DNA of 64,000 bases from Agapetus fuscipes. Its lineage: Eukaryota > Arthropoda > Insecta > Trichoptera > Glossosomatidae. The notes below the pieces were generated by a model. It was not told the DNA's origin. It ran no database searches and saw only the letters and a list, made by a program, of their open reading frames with translations. Position numbers and translations under genes: made by a program. Below are positions 1 to 10,769 of the stretch, one piece after another (the first letter of the stretch is position 1; each line of letters starts with the position of its first letter). The stretch covers positions 8,499,001 through 8,563,000 of the forward strand of contig OX637332.1 of the NCBI GenBank assembly GCA_951799405.1, read 5' to 3'.

Positions 1-299
1 AGCCCTGCAGCATTATCGGATCCGACCACTATTAATTATTTAAAGTTAGACTGACAAAATTCCACCGCCCTAAAGTGCCACCTATCTGCAGAGTTAGGCA
101 ACTTTTTACACCTCTGAATTATTATCACCTACCCACCGTAATACCCAGACTTGTTATTAGTTATACGGCCGCCATTACGGGGATGCGGCGGCGGTATAGT
201 CTACACTCATAGTATACACGCAAAAACATTATTTTATCCATATAACAAGAAACTTCATATTTTACACCCATTAATATGAGACAGGGGCGCATGCAAAAT

Positions 300-720
300 C
301 ACCGCGGGCTTTTTTCCAAAATTATTCTTCATAGAAAGAGAGCTTGCATGAAAAAAGGTTATGACTCTGGATGAAATGAATGAAGTATGTAAGGGCAGGA
401 AGAAGTGGCGGCTAATCTTTAATGTTGACGGCTTATTTATTCATAATTTTATGTTATATTTTATGTAAACCTATTGACTTTTTTTTTTAAGGTTTTCTGG
501 TTTTTTATATACCTGAATGTTATTTATTATTTGTATTCCTTGACTTATAGGTTGGTATGAGGCAGACCACCCATGCTGTAAAAAAATGGTTCACATTTCC
601 AATATCACCCCTGTTTCAGGGAAGGTCGGCAAGAGTTATGTTCATTCAACTTTCACGTGTCTGTTTGTGGAGATGAATTTAATATGAATGTTGTAAAAAG
701 TAATAAGATATGTTAATAAA
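300..720 (+). mobile_element. LT-family LINE 3' end (5'-truncated copy)
   Basis: It begins with a degraded C-terminal reverse-transcriptase-protein segment (about 330-430, matching the end of the better copy at 3089-3460), followed by a 3' UTR containing the diagnostic segments CTTGACTTATAGGTTGGTAT, CACCCCTGTTTCAGGGAAGG and GGCAAGAGTT. Over 20 copies of this 3' end occur in the window on both strands. The coding part has stops, so this is a dead copy. Confidence 0.75.
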
Positions 721-1740
721 TTATATAAATATTAAGTTATAATAAAATATTTACTTATAATCAAATTTCATTACATTATAAAATTATTCAATTATTAATA
801 ATTAAGTATACCTTTAATTAATTAATTTTAATTAAATTATGTTAATATATCTTTGCAACTTAGATCAGAAATCCTCATTCGTTACATTAATTTGTTTTAA
901 GGTTTAAAATTAATATGGAAATATTTAAATGTGATTCACACTTAAATACAAATGGTTTTGGTCTTTGCCTTAGAAAGCGCTAATTCACAAGCAAGGCTCA
1001 TTTGTATTAATGCTGAATGGACCTTGAGCGATCAATTTTTGGTGAAGGCAGAAGAATATTTCAATCCAGGGAAGAAAAAATTATGAAAATTAAAGGATAA
1101 ATAACTAAAATCCGGCCCCATTACCTGTAAAAATAAATATATAGGTTCCACTAGCCAACATGAAAAACGCGGCAAGAAGAAGGAAAAGTTTTTTGATGTG
1201 TTTGCCTATTTTCTGCCTAACTTTCAATCCTTCCCTGTTCATCATACGAGTATATTATAAGTTATGGGCCTCGTAATAACAATGTACGTAACAAAGATTT
1301 ATTTGTAAATATTACTTTATATTACGAACAAAAGCAAGTTGCAAAATATATGTATAACATTACGTTATTATTATCTATTTTTTCAACACATGAAATTCTT
1401 TAGGTGATTTTAGAGTCAGGAAGGTTTTAACCCTTCAATCGATGCTTTCTGACGGATTAGTGATTTTTTATAATCTCAGTAAGATTTACAACAATAAATA
1501 TGTTAGTAGACAATTTTTTTTTTTTATAAACTCTGTTTTTTAGTAAATCACATCTAAAGAGCTCTCTGTATGCTTTTTCGTCAATATTCAGCGACGATTT
1601 TGCAAGCAAGAGTTAGTAACAGTAGGCTGTTAGTATTTATGAACCTTAGCGACCGGTCATTTCGATTTTTTAGAGCAGACGGCGGCGTTCCGTATTGTCT
1701 TTAGCCCAGCTAGGTTACATCAAAAATATTCCCTAAATTG
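721..1740. other. AT-rich stretch with SINE fragments
   Basis: No gene is visible. A worn minus-strand SINE A fragment lies at about 960-1080 (AGAAAGCGCTAATTCACAAG and the following text match the 3' half of SINE A). A plus-strand SINE B fragment lies at about 1108-1185 (CTGTAAAAATAAATA, CGCGGCAAGAAG). The rest is simple AT-rich sequence. Confidence 0.5.
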
Positions 1741-1761
1741 AAACATATTTTCAGTCCATTA

Positions 1762-1965
1762 ATTAAAAAAGAAGGTCTCTTGCATGCCACAATGGAGGGG
1801 ATGACCGAGGGGACCAACTCTAGGGGACGCCCACGCCAAGAGTACCTGGAGGACCTGCTGGTGGACGTGCGCTGCTCAACATATGCAGACCTAAAAAGAG
1901 CCGCACAAGACAGGGAGGAATGGAGAACAAGAGTAAAAGATATTGCTGCAAACCAATCCTAGGAT
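1762..1965 (+). pseudogene. LINE reverse-transcriptase C-terminal remnant
   Basis: The open frame reads ...RGRPRQEYLEDLLVDV... then YADLKRAAQDREEWRTRV and a stop. The GRPR...R(A)AQDREEWR pattern is the usual extreme C-terminus of insect endonuclease/reverse-transcriptase LINE proteins. No RT catalytic motif lies upstream, so this is a 5'-truncated fragment. It differs in sequence from the LT family. Confidence 0.6.
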
Positions 1966-2369
1966 TGAAACAGGAAAAGAAGAATAAACAAATATTTAAA
2001 ACTGCAAAAGAACAATAATTTACATAGTTTTTAATCGTGATTAAAAAGCATATTTGTATCGTGCAGTTTAATGTGAAAATAAGGATCATTGATTGTTTTT
2101 GGTAAATGGACATTATGTTTAACAAATCTCCATTGACTCGAGCTAATAAATATTGTTTACTCTCAGTCAATTAAACACTGCTCTTTATTCAAAGGGATGA
2201 TTCATTTCGTGTTAGGGGCTGGGTGAACCCACCCTCACAAGTAACCGGGGTTAAATCCAGCCCAAGTTGACTTGTATAATGTATTGGCCAATAGGCCATG
2301 CAGTTGATAGTTATACTTGTATGCCTACGTCAGCATTCAACACAAATAAAAACATTGAAAGATTTAATT

Positions 2370-2740
2370 TACTTTCATTGTATAACTGACCACCCATACT
2401 GTAAAAAATGGTTCACTTTGCCAATGTCACCCCTGTGTCAGGGAAGGTCGGCAAAAGTTGTAGGGTTAATGTTCATTTGAGGTTTGGGTTTTATTTGTAA
2501 GTACACATTCAGCATTTGTAAGCGCGAACTGCACGTGTTTGTCTGTGGGCATGCATTTGAGAGGCTTATGTTCATTCAACTTTCACATGTCTGTTTGTGG
2601 AGATGAATTTAATATTAATGTTTTAATGTTAGTATATCCTTGAAACTTAGATTATAGAATATAGGTGTATTTTCACCTATGTCACCCCTGTCTCAGGGAA
2701 GGACGGCAAAAGTTGCAGGGCTTATGTTCATTTAATCTAA
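2370..2740 (+). mobile_element. LT-family 3' ends, two partial copies
   Basis: 2370-2660 carries the full LT 3' UTR order, from the ACCACCCATACTG block to the tail-proximal AACTTAGATTATAG. 2670-2738 is a second piece (CACCCCTGTCTCAGGGAAGG...TTATGTTCATTT) that stops exactly where the (TAATC)n tail of the next, oppositely oriented copy begins. Confidence 0.7.
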
Positions 2741-3465
2741 TCTAATCTAATCTAAGCTGCAAAGATATATATCATTTAAGATTTATATTAAATGCATTCC
2801 CACAAGCAGACATGTATAATTTCGCGCTAACACATGCCGCATGTGGACCTACAATATAAAAACCCAATCTCAAATGAACATAAGCCTTGCAACTCTTGCC
2901 GTCCTTCCCTGAAACAGGGGTGACATTGGCAAAGTGAACCAATTTTTTACAGTATGGGTGGTCAGCCGCATAACAACCTATAAGTCAAGGAACATACATG
3001 ACAAATTACATTTTTAAAATCAATAAATAACAATATATACATGGACATAAAAAACTAAATCATAAAACCAATTTTACTTTAACAAACCCTAGCCGCCAAC
3101 ATCACAGATCAACCGCCATTTCTTTCTATCCTTACATACTTCTTTCATTTCCTCCAGAGTCATAACCTTCTTCATACAAGCTCTTCTTTTATTATGACTC
3201 TGGATATTCCATTCATTCGCAATTTCGTATATTTGGTCCATCCATACCTTTCTCGGTCTTCCTCTACCACGACATCCATCTATTCTACCAACATATACTT
3301 TCTTCGTCAGTCTTTCCTCATTCATTCTCTCCATATGCCCAAACCATCTTAAGAAACTTCTTTTAATATTCACTTTCACACTTTCTCTTGCACCACATTC
3401 TTCTCTTACAAAATCATTCCTCACCCTGTCACTCCATTTTTTCTCAATCATACTACTTAGAAAGT
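2737..3465 (-). pseudogene. LT-family LINE copy with the RT-protein C-terminus
   Basis: This is the most informative LT copy. On the minus strand the open frame (about 3460 down to 3089) ends with RSFLRWFGHMERMNEERL, then GRGRPRKVWMDQI and KDRKKWRLICDVGG before the stop. This is the conserved tail of insect endonuclease/RT LINE proteins (R-x-FGH-x-R-M...GRPR). About 350 bp of 3' UTR follows, ending in tandem TTAGA units (read as TAATC on the plus strand near 2737-2755). No polymerase motifs are present, so it is 5'-truncated. The extra N-terminal residues of the frame beyond 3460 come from the adjoining inverted copy. Confidence 0.75.
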
Positions 3466-3605
3466 CCATTTGAGATGGGTTCTTATAATGAAGGTCCACA
3501 TGCGGCATGTGTTAGCGCGAAATTATACATGCTGCTTGTGGAAATGCACTTAATATAAATCTTAAATGATATATATCCTTGCAGCTTAGATTAGATTAGA
3601 TTCAC
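3465..3605 (+). mobile_element. LT-family tail fragment, head-to-head with the previous copy
   Basis: It starts in the LT 3' UTR (TTTGAGATGGGTTCTTATAA) and runs to the CAGCTTAGATTAGATTAGAT tail. It is fused head to head to the minus-strand copy, so both outer ends are TTAGA tails. Confidence 0.75.
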
Positions 3606-3992
3606 CCCATCATTCAAAGTACTGTAACCACCGTCCATAACTATTTTATGGAAAAATGCATGTTACATTTACGCTTTTATGTTAGGAGCACGTTTCTATT
3701 CATCGCTTACCACTTCTTGATAGCAAGTAATGGCCCATATTAATGTTCTCTCCCCAATAATTAGTCCACAAAAGACCAAAAAATTATATTGTTTCCACTT
3801 CCTCTTCACGCCATCAATATTTCATTTGCTTCTCCTTAAAGAAACACGATGCGAGATAAACATCAAACGCGTGCTCCCCACAAAGGAAATCCTGCGAGGC
3901 TTATGTTTGAGAGCTCAAAAAAGCACAGATATGAGGCTTATATTTTAAAGGTAATTTGGTAGTAATATATCAATAAAAAAATTTAAGCACAA
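3606..3992. other. No recognisable feature
   Basis: AT-rich sequence. A 72-codon open frame has no recognisable motif and no splice context. I see nothing to annotate. Confidence 0.4.
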
Positions 3993-4244
3993 CGCTCCCC
4001 CAGTTCTTGTTTATCGTATACGCCAATCTTGTCAAATATGACTTTTTCATGCAGTTGTCTTATGAATCAAATTCTACACAATCTGAGCTAAGAAAAACCG
4101 TAAAACTCGATAATGTGAGAGTTCTTTTATATTTTTAAAATAAATTACTTGTTTTCATAAGACACATTGGTCCAGTACACATGCAAACATTGCTCATGTA
4201 AAATTTTCTCAATGGCGTATACGATAAACAAGAACTAAGGCAGC
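3993..4244. mobile_element. MITE F, full copy
   Basis: Terminal inverted repeats of about 24 bp (AGTTCTTGTTTATCGTATAC at 4002 and its complement ending near 4236) enclose about 190 bp. A second full copy lies at 50907-51161, and internally deleted pieces lie at 56395-56515 and 60130-60215. No ORF is present, so it is a non-autonomous DNA element. The superfamily was not determined. Confidence 0.75.
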
Positions 4245-4744
4245 GACAAGGCACATATAGAATCCTATAAGAGTCGTGAGTGGAAATCAAAATATGGAAT
4301 ATTTTCTTTCAACCGATTTTTATAAATGTAAGAGAAAGTCATAACGGCGAAATATATGTTATTCCAATAAAATAAATATTACCGTGTTTAAAATGGTCCA
4401 CAAAACTCTTATTTTGTATAATATATTCTATAACGAGCTTGTGTAAAATAAGGAATTAAAACAACATTTTAAAGGTTTTTATGCTTTCACGGCCGGATTC
4501 AGATGCTCGGAATTTTTTATAGTTTAGTTTCTTTCTTCTTGGTTTTTGAAGGGAACAGAGCTTCGAAAATAGTACACACAGCGGTAAAAAAACGTAATCA
4601 AGAAGAAAGAAGACAGAAAAAAGAGGAAAAAGGAGAAAGAAACTATGGAGTATGGACCATGGCCAAAGCCTGGAAGAAGTACAAATACTTTTTTTTTTTT
4701 GTAAGATAATCACAGGATAAAAAGCTGTAAAATGTTCGATAGAT
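4245..4744. other. No recognisable feature
   Basis: AT-rich. The overlapping open frames on both strands are K/E/R- and F/S-rich products of purine runs and look spurious. Confidence 0.4.
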
Positions 4745-4866
4745 ACAACGACGATACCATGTTGAAAGCACCGGTTCTCATCAGATCACCGAAGTTAAGC
4801 AACATTGGGCGCGAAAGCTACTTGGATGAGTGACCGCTAGGTACACCGCGTGTTGTTGGCATTTCT
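4745..4866 (+). rRNA. 5S rRNA-derived copy
   Basis: The sequence matches eukaryotic 5S rRNA nearly end to end: CAACGACGATACCATGTTGA at the 5' end, the internal promoter segment GATCACCGAAGTTAAGCAAC, CTTGGATGAGTGACCGC, and the 3' end ACCGCGTGTTGTTGGCATT. Compared with typical insect 5S RNA it has substitutions and short deletions around 4812-4845 (CGCGAAAGCTACTTGG, CGCTAGGTACACC), so it is probably a pseudogene or a SINE-associated copy. No T run acts as terminator: TTTCTT leads straight into a SINE A copy. Confidence 0.75.
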
Positions 4867-4869
4867 TGG

Positions 4870-5155
4870 AGCGGTCCGTAGTCCAGTGGCAACACTTCGG
4901 ACTCGTAAATGGAAGGTTGTGGATTCGAATCCCGGTGGAGCACAAAAACATACCATTTATATTTCCAAATGTGCTCTTCGCTGGGTTGAAAAATTCATAA
5001 ACCTTTACCAAAAAGCGGTCACTGCAAGGTCTATCCAACCTTACAACAACTGGGTCTTGGTTGAGAATATGCACTTTCTACAGCGACGACCAAGCTCGCA
5101 GAGTGCTCTTGAGGTGTGATACACCCAAAAACAGCGCTCACCAAAAAAATCATCC
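4870..5155 (+). mobile_element. SINE A (tRNA-derived), near full length
   Basis: The tRNA-like head has box A (TAGTCCAGTGGC) and box B (GATTCGAATCC). The body contains GCTCTTCGCTGGGTTGAAAA and TACAACAACTGGGTCTTG. The 3' end, CTCTTGAGGTGTGATACACC, is followed by an A-rich stretch. Other copies lie at 8645, 14040, 30480, 32190, 33014, 43105, 49845 and 50560. It lies directly after the 5S-like copy. Confidence 0.85.
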
Positions 5156-5520
5156 GGTTTCGTCCACACATTCCGTCTGGGGGCCATGGTCAAATGTGAT
5201 GCTAATTTCTGTGCCGTACAAGAATATTATTATTTATCCATTATTTCCAACACTGAATACAAACGACCGCTCAAACATCGATCAATACGCAGAACGCTGG
5301 TATTTTTTCAATGTTTTGACGTAGAAGTTACATAGGGGAAATATTTATGATTGAACTTAGCAAAGCGCTACGCCAGATTTTCAAAGTAACGAGCATAAAT
5401 GTTTAACACATTTTTTCCTGTTTGCTCAATTGATCATAGTTTTATTTTCAGAATAGGAGGCATAGATTATATTTTTTGCTTATTGAACCTTGCTGTGAAG
5501 AACAAGGAAGAATAAGGGCA
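5156..5520. other. No recognisable feature
   Basis: Unassigned AT-rich DNA between SINE A and SINE C. No motif or splice-flanked open frame was seen. Confidence 0.4.
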
Positions 5521-5735
5521 GAAAGTTGTAGAAAGTTTGTCGGTGTTATGACCGAGGGGGCCAAGTGAGCTGATCTTTCTAGCGTGTTTGGAATAGAACA
5601 ACGTTGGTTCGATCCCCGCCTGGGCAATTTGACCATAATTTTGACCCTGGTGTAACAGATGTTATTGGGTAATTATTCATTAATAATTCATTCAAAGTAG
5701 CAACAATGAATTATTAATTGATGATATTAATACCT
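5521..5735 (+). mobile_element. SINE C, 5' part
   Basis: The tRNA-like head (GACCGAGGGGGCCAAGTGAG ... box B GGTTCGATCCC, then CGCCTGGGC) is followed by the SINE C body (CATAATTTTGACCCTGGTGT). A second copy on the minus strand at 48735-48945 has the same order. This copy is split: a foldback element was inserted after ATATTAATACCT and the 3' part resumes at 6358. Confidence 0.75.
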
Positions 5736-6357
5736 AAGATTTTGTAGGGTTTGTGTATTCACGCAATGAAAATTCATTTTATTTAAAATCAAATTATTTT
5801 TTATTAAACGTTGTTTTATTTTCACAATAATATTTTAAATCTCGAGTACTTTCGACCTTCAATATTCAGGTCATTATCAAGAGTGATGTATAAAAAATTA
5901 CAATTATTAAGAACAAACCATAGATCAAAATTATATAAATTCAAATAAATAGGTAGGTATAGGTACAATAAATATGAACTTAATTTAAATTAAATACAAA
6001 AGTCAAAAATTAAAAGAAAGAAAACATAAAATAATATATAATAATTACAATAAATTAATTCAAACATCCGAGGGTCAAAAAAATAAAATAAAATATTTAA
6101 AGCACAAATAAAATTATTGAGTCAACACAAAAAGACAAATAATAATAATAACAACAAAATGACAAAGAATAAAACTAAAATTAAGGGGATTGGGTTATGG
6201 CGGATTGCGGAGAGGAGCAATGAGCAGGGGGGAAAATTGTAATTTTTTATACATCACTCTTGATAATGACCTGAATATTGAAGGTCGAAAGTACTCGAGA
6301 TTTAAAATATTATTGTGAAAATAAAACAACGTTTAATAAAAAATAATTTGATTTTAA
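5736..6357. mobile_element. Foldback (Penelope-like?) element with 12-bp target duplication
   Basis: Two nearly perfect inverted arms of about 119 bp (5781-5899 and 6241-6357) flank about 340 bp of AT-rich DNA. The element is bracketed by the duplicated target ATATTAATACCT (5724-5735 and 6358-6369) and sits inside SINE C. Each arm carries CTTGATAATGACC ... GGTCGAAA, resembling the motif in the single-arm copy at 45930. There is no ORF, so it is non-autonomous. A shorter relative is at 13719-13936. Confidence 0.8.
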
Positions 6358-6420
6358 ATATTAATACCTGTTTATGACCAGGCAGAATAGGTTGGGGAAT
6401 TGCATTCCTCTTCACAAATC
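6358..6420 (+). mobile_element. SINE C, 3' part
   Basis: After the second copy of the target ATATTAATACCT the SINE C tail continues (GTTTATGACCAGGCAGAATA, GAATTGCATTCCTCTTCACA). It matches the end of the copy at 48735 and the fragment near 40205-40258. Confidence 0.7.
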
Positions 6421-7560
6421 TCACAAACAGACGCGTGATAAGCGTAAATGCAAAAACATTTCATAGTAAATATTTTGCCCATTTTTTCTTGAAAATAACA
6501 CATAATTCTTTTCAAACATACTTCCCAAGTATCTTCTTGATTTCATTCATAAGTAAAATTGCAACTTAAAATGGATTAATACAAATCGGATTAATGCAAA
6601 TATTGAAGGCTATTTCATAGGCATGTTTCGCGAGCCTCCCTCTTCAGAGGTATTCACGTTGAACAGCAGATAAATTATGTTTGTTCGGCCAAGTCGTAAA
6701 TAAAGCATTGAATCTTCCTTGATTACGTTTGAGTTATGAGTCGGTGGGTTCCGGTTAGTTCGCTGGACGCCTGTATGTACGTAGCCTATCCACCTCCATA
6801 TCCAACCTCGGCAGATCTTCAAACTGGAACATCCACAGAAAGCAGGATGTGAACTTAGACTCTCTGAAACACGAATAGATTGAAGTTCACAGCAAGAAAC
6901 GGTATATTTTATTGAATGAAAAAAAACGGATTTTACTGACCGTGCAAAAGAGAAGAACTTTTTACCGAACCGAAGTTTGGCCGAACTTCGTCCGATTTTT
7001 TTATATTTTAAACGAATGTCCGGCCGAAATTCGTATTCGGTTCAAACCACATTCGGCCCAACCCTACAAAGAATGATCTGGAATATTCGTGAAAGATCTC
7101 TTTTGTACCTATATTGTGAGGGTTTTTCTTTTGATAGTATTCAATTAGGATGTTTGTAATATGTGAGGATATTCACTGCTAACTTTTCGTTCGTTCAAAA
7201 TCCGCTTCAAGACTCAAGCCGTGCTCAGGAGAATTCTCTCACACTATTTGTGGCTCTGCTACAAATCACTTAATAATATCACTTATAAAACAGATAAGGA
7301 ATCAAACATTTAAACACACTTTATTATTCCACAATCACAATGTATATATAATAAACCACAGCAATATTAATTATGACCAAATTCACATGCTTGTGGCAAG
7401 GAAGGCAGGTGGCAGGCAAGCTTCTTCTCTGTCTTTCTGCATTCTTTTGTTTTCCTTTTTCCATTCAAATTCAAATCCAATGTTCCATTCCACCAAACAA
7501 ACAAATTCATCTCGTTACAATATATAGGGACTGCAATAGTGCGGAGGGGGATAAGTCGCT
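6421..7560. other. Unassigned DNA with a MITE G fragment
   Basis: 6904-6960 matches the left end of MITE G (GAATGAAAAAAAACGGATTT, TACTGACCGTGCAAAAGAGA) found complete at 58416. The remainder shows no gene; open frames of 60-72 codons lack motifs. Confidence 0.45.
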
Positions 7561-7564
7561 CCAA

Positions 7565-8150
7565 AATTATAATAGATATTATAATAGATGATAAGTTAAA
7601 TTTAAAGTACCATTTTGATCATATAATTAAAAAAGTTAGCAAAAAAATAGGATTATTAAGTAGGATAAAGAATTTTTTACTGAATATAAAATAAATGTTT
7701 ATAATACTATGATTAAGCCTCATTTCTCATATTGCTCAACAATTATGTACATGGCAAATAAAGAATATCTAAATTCGTTCCAAAAATTACAAAATAAAGC
7801 GATGAGAATGATTCTGAATCAGAAGTATGATACTTAAATTTTAGATATGTTGGTTAGCTTAGAGTGGTTGAATGTGGAGGAGTATCTTAAGTTGAATGCA
7901 TTTATGTTTATATATAGATTAGAAAATAAGTTATTGCCTGTTTATTTGGATAAATTCATAATTAGAAATAAGGATGTACATAGTTATGATACTAGAGGGA
8001 AAAATGATTTAAGAAAGTTAAAAGTAAGAACAGTGAAATATGACAGAGGAGTTGTGCACAGAGGATTTAATAAAGTACCAGCGGAAATCAAGCAAACTAG
8101 TGACGTAATTAAATTTAAGGAAAAAAGCTGTCAGGTTCGTACTTGCACAG
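7565..8150 (+). pseudogene. CR1/Jockey-like LINE, RT C-terminal region
   Basis: In overlapping frames this reads as the end of a LINE reverse transcriptase: a segment like KKVSKKIGLLSRIKNF, then IKPHFSYCSTIMYMANKE, then (7847-8164) EWLNVEEYLKLNAFMFIYR, LLPVYLDKFI and DVHSYDTRGKND. The P.YL...YDTR order is typical of the thumb/C-terminal part of CR1- and Jockey-group RTs. A frameshift near 7690 and a TAA near 7836 break it, and the catalytic domain is missing. Confidence 0.7.
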
Positions 8151-8164
8151 CGCCTCTGACATAA

Positions 8165-8644
8165 CATAACTGTTTTTGTTTTGACTTGATATGTAATTGC
8201 TTAAATTAACATTATTTTGCTACAATAAAAAAATAAAAAATATTAATAATAATAACTCGAAGTAAAATCATAAAAATATTTACTTTTTTCTGGTTCGAAG
8301 TACGAACTGGAAAATGACGTATATTGGTGCAGCTGTGCTGTATTGGACAGTACAAGAGTACAACACAGGTCAGATAGTGTCCAAGGAAATTGCATGACCA
8401 GTCGATACATTGTATGGTGACAATACCCGCTGTCGACGGCACTGTCCTCGTGAGAAACAGCCATACCAATAGGTATACTTATAATATACCATATTGCGAA
8501 GTACAACTTCGTAGACAAACAGTTTTAGTTGTACCACACAATATGTAGAGTATAATATTGTTATATTTTATAAGTTCAATTTAATAAAAACCTGGGTTCA
8601 TTTATTTTGCACAATTTATTTTAAGATTCCGTACATATTTGGTT
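8165..8644. other. No recognisable feature
   Basis: AT-rich region between the LINE remnant and a SINE A copy. Two overlapping minus-strand open frames of 85-91 codons have no recognisable domain. Confidence 0.35.
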
Positions 8645-8895
8645 CGTTCACAGAGTTAACTTTACATATTTGAAAATATAAATGGTGAATGGTGGAGGTA
8701 CGGCTGGATTGGACCTTTAGTGACCGGTCTTTGGTAAAGGTAGGAATATGAATTTTTCACCCAGCAAAGAGCATATTTGAAAACATAAATGGTAGGTAAA
8801 CCTATCTTTCTTGTGCTCCGCCGGGATTCGAACCCACAACCTTCCATTTACGAGTCCGAAGTGTTGCAACTGGACTACGAATCGGTGATATCGAG
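8645..8895 (-). mobile_element. SINE A
   Basis: The reverse complement contains the tRNA-like head (box B as GGGATTCGAACC on the plus strand at about 8822-8833), the ATTTATGTTTTCAAATATGC region, the GGGTGAAAAATTCATATTCC segment and the AAGGTCCAATCCAGCC segment. The 3' tail is missing. Confidence 0.8.
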
Positions 8896-10090
8896 GCAAC
8901 TTAAATTAAAGATAGACGATTGTTGTTAAAAAAAATCACAAGAAGAGAGATGTTGGCGTGTTTGTTCGCTTGCAGATTTGAGCTCCATGATTTACTCCGA
9001 CAAAGATACGAGTCAATTAATAGTCGAGCTGTCGCGCGACGGTCCCAGCTCCATTGTCATAAATCCAGGCAGAGCTTCCGGCGGCGTGTGCTATCTCTCT
9101 GCGCGAATATGACGTCACGGGGCCGCTGATGGACGGCCGCAGAGAAATAATTAAACCGCCAGGACAGCGGCCACCAAACATCACAATAAACATGGAGAAG
9201 TATCTGTATCGCTCCTGAAACCTATTGGGATTGTGGTGTCAGTGAGCTTCAGAGAAACACCCACAGATGGCGCTTTGAGACAAATAAACTCATACGCAAA
9301 ATCGAACAAGCATTCTTCATTAGGAATGAGATTTGAGCCATCAGGCAGATATTCTATTGATTATCTCAAGGCATGGTACTTGGCCTCCCAAATCCGGCTC
9401 CGCTGGATAACAAGAACCAAGGTGGTCTCAACCTTTCTTTGTAGAGCTGGTTTCTCGGATAAAGAGTACCAACTGGGTCGATTCCACCCGAAGCCTTGCC
9501 TATGTGAGGAGCAGTGCAAATTGCCCCGTAGGTACTGGTAATGAATCAGTGGCTTGCACTAAGACGGAAACTCTCCGCCTGCACCACACACACACACACA
9601 CACGTGTGTTACGGAAGGAATCGTGCGGGTGCTTTTGTTACCTCCCAAACGGTCCTATCTCTCCGTGCACACATACATACGCAATCGGAAGGACTCGTGC
9701 GGATACTTTTGACCTTCCAAACGTAACCCTCCATCTGCGCACACATACACACAGCCGGGAGTAATTGTTGGGCAATTTAAGATTCCGACGTTGCTACCCG
9801 CGCTACACACGCATCGTGGAAGCTGGAACGAGTGACATCGAGCAACCGCTCTGTCCAAACACCTCTACCAGACATCCCGCGTGCTCCCAACAAGGAGAGA
9901 TATCGAGGCTGGACGTCAGCACTCTGTCTCTCCCATCTAGTGCTACAAATGAACAATAAGTGCTACGACAAGTGTGTAAAGAACTCTAAACGAACCTGAC
10001 TGTAACAATATTTCACTGGTTGTGTAATTAAGGGCATAACGATACTTATAAATTTAAATGTCAATAAAAAACTATTCAAACCTTAACAGG
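8896..10090 (+). other. GC-richer block with tandem units
   Basis: Much more GC- and CpG-rich than its surroundings (for example 9020-9150 and 9480-9930). It contains (CA)n at 9585-9604 and two units of about 74 bp (GGAAGGAATCGTGCGG at 9613 and GGAAGGACTCGTGCGG at 9687), each ending in a CACACATACA run. It ends with CAATAAAAAACTATTC near 10061-10078, a possible polyadenylation signal. The open frames (9233-9541, 9504-9764) resemble no family I know. It could be a non-coding transcript, an LTR or other mobile element, or a pseudogene. Confidence 0.4.
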
Positions 10091-10299
10091 ATAAACAAAA
10101 GTGTGAGATTGCTGTTTAGAGTTGCAACGTCTAATGTATAAATCGCTGTGAAGTGGAATGAGAAAATGTAGTCCTGAAACACAGATATAAATTATGATTT
10201 TGGTGGAAATGAAGCATTTGAGAAGCATGATAGGAAAAATCTGAAGGATAGAGTTAGGAATGAATGGGTAAAGAAATAATGTAATTTGAAAGAGGATGT

Positions 10300-10510
10300 T
10301 ATTCCTTGACTTATAGGTTGGTATGAGGCTGACCACCCATACTGTAAAAAATGGTTCACTTTGCCAATGTCACCCCTGTTTCAAGGAATGTCGGCAAGAG
10401 TTGCAGGGCTTATGTTCATTTGAGTTTGGATTTTATTTGTAAGTACACAATCAGCATTTGTAAGCGCGAACTACACGTGTTTGTTTGTGGGCATACATCT
10501 GAGAGCTTTG
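10300..10510 (+). mobile_element. LT-family 3' end
   Basis: Contains CTTGACTTATAGGTTGGTAT, CACCCATACTGTAAAAAATG and GGCAAGAGTTGCAGGGCTTA, with the variant tail half (AAGCGCGAACTACACGTGTT) also seen at 2520. Confidence 0.75.
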
Positions 10511-10769
10511 AATGATTAAATTAATGTCAAAATTTTAGGTAGGTATATAAGGATAGGAAGTAATGGAGGCAGCTCTGCAGAGGCTTTGACCACCCCTAGC
10601 GGAATGGCGACAGAGTTTAAGTGACAGTATTTTCATATTCCATCCCAAGCAGTGTGATATACTCGTAGCTTTTATTTTATGAAAAAAAAACCTAAGTGAA
10701 TGTAGTCCACCTATGTCGGTATTTCATCCTGGCCAGAAACAGGTATACGTATCATTATTATAAAGAACA
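10511..10769. other. Unassigned, with a SINE C tail scrap
   Basis: 10712-10745 (CATCCTGGCCAGAAACAGGT) is a minus-strand scrap of the SINE C 3' region. The rest is unassigned. Confidence 0.4.

Noticed and set aside
9504..9764. ORFs over the (CA)n stretch
   Set aside because: Their length comes from THTHTH-type microsatellite translation.
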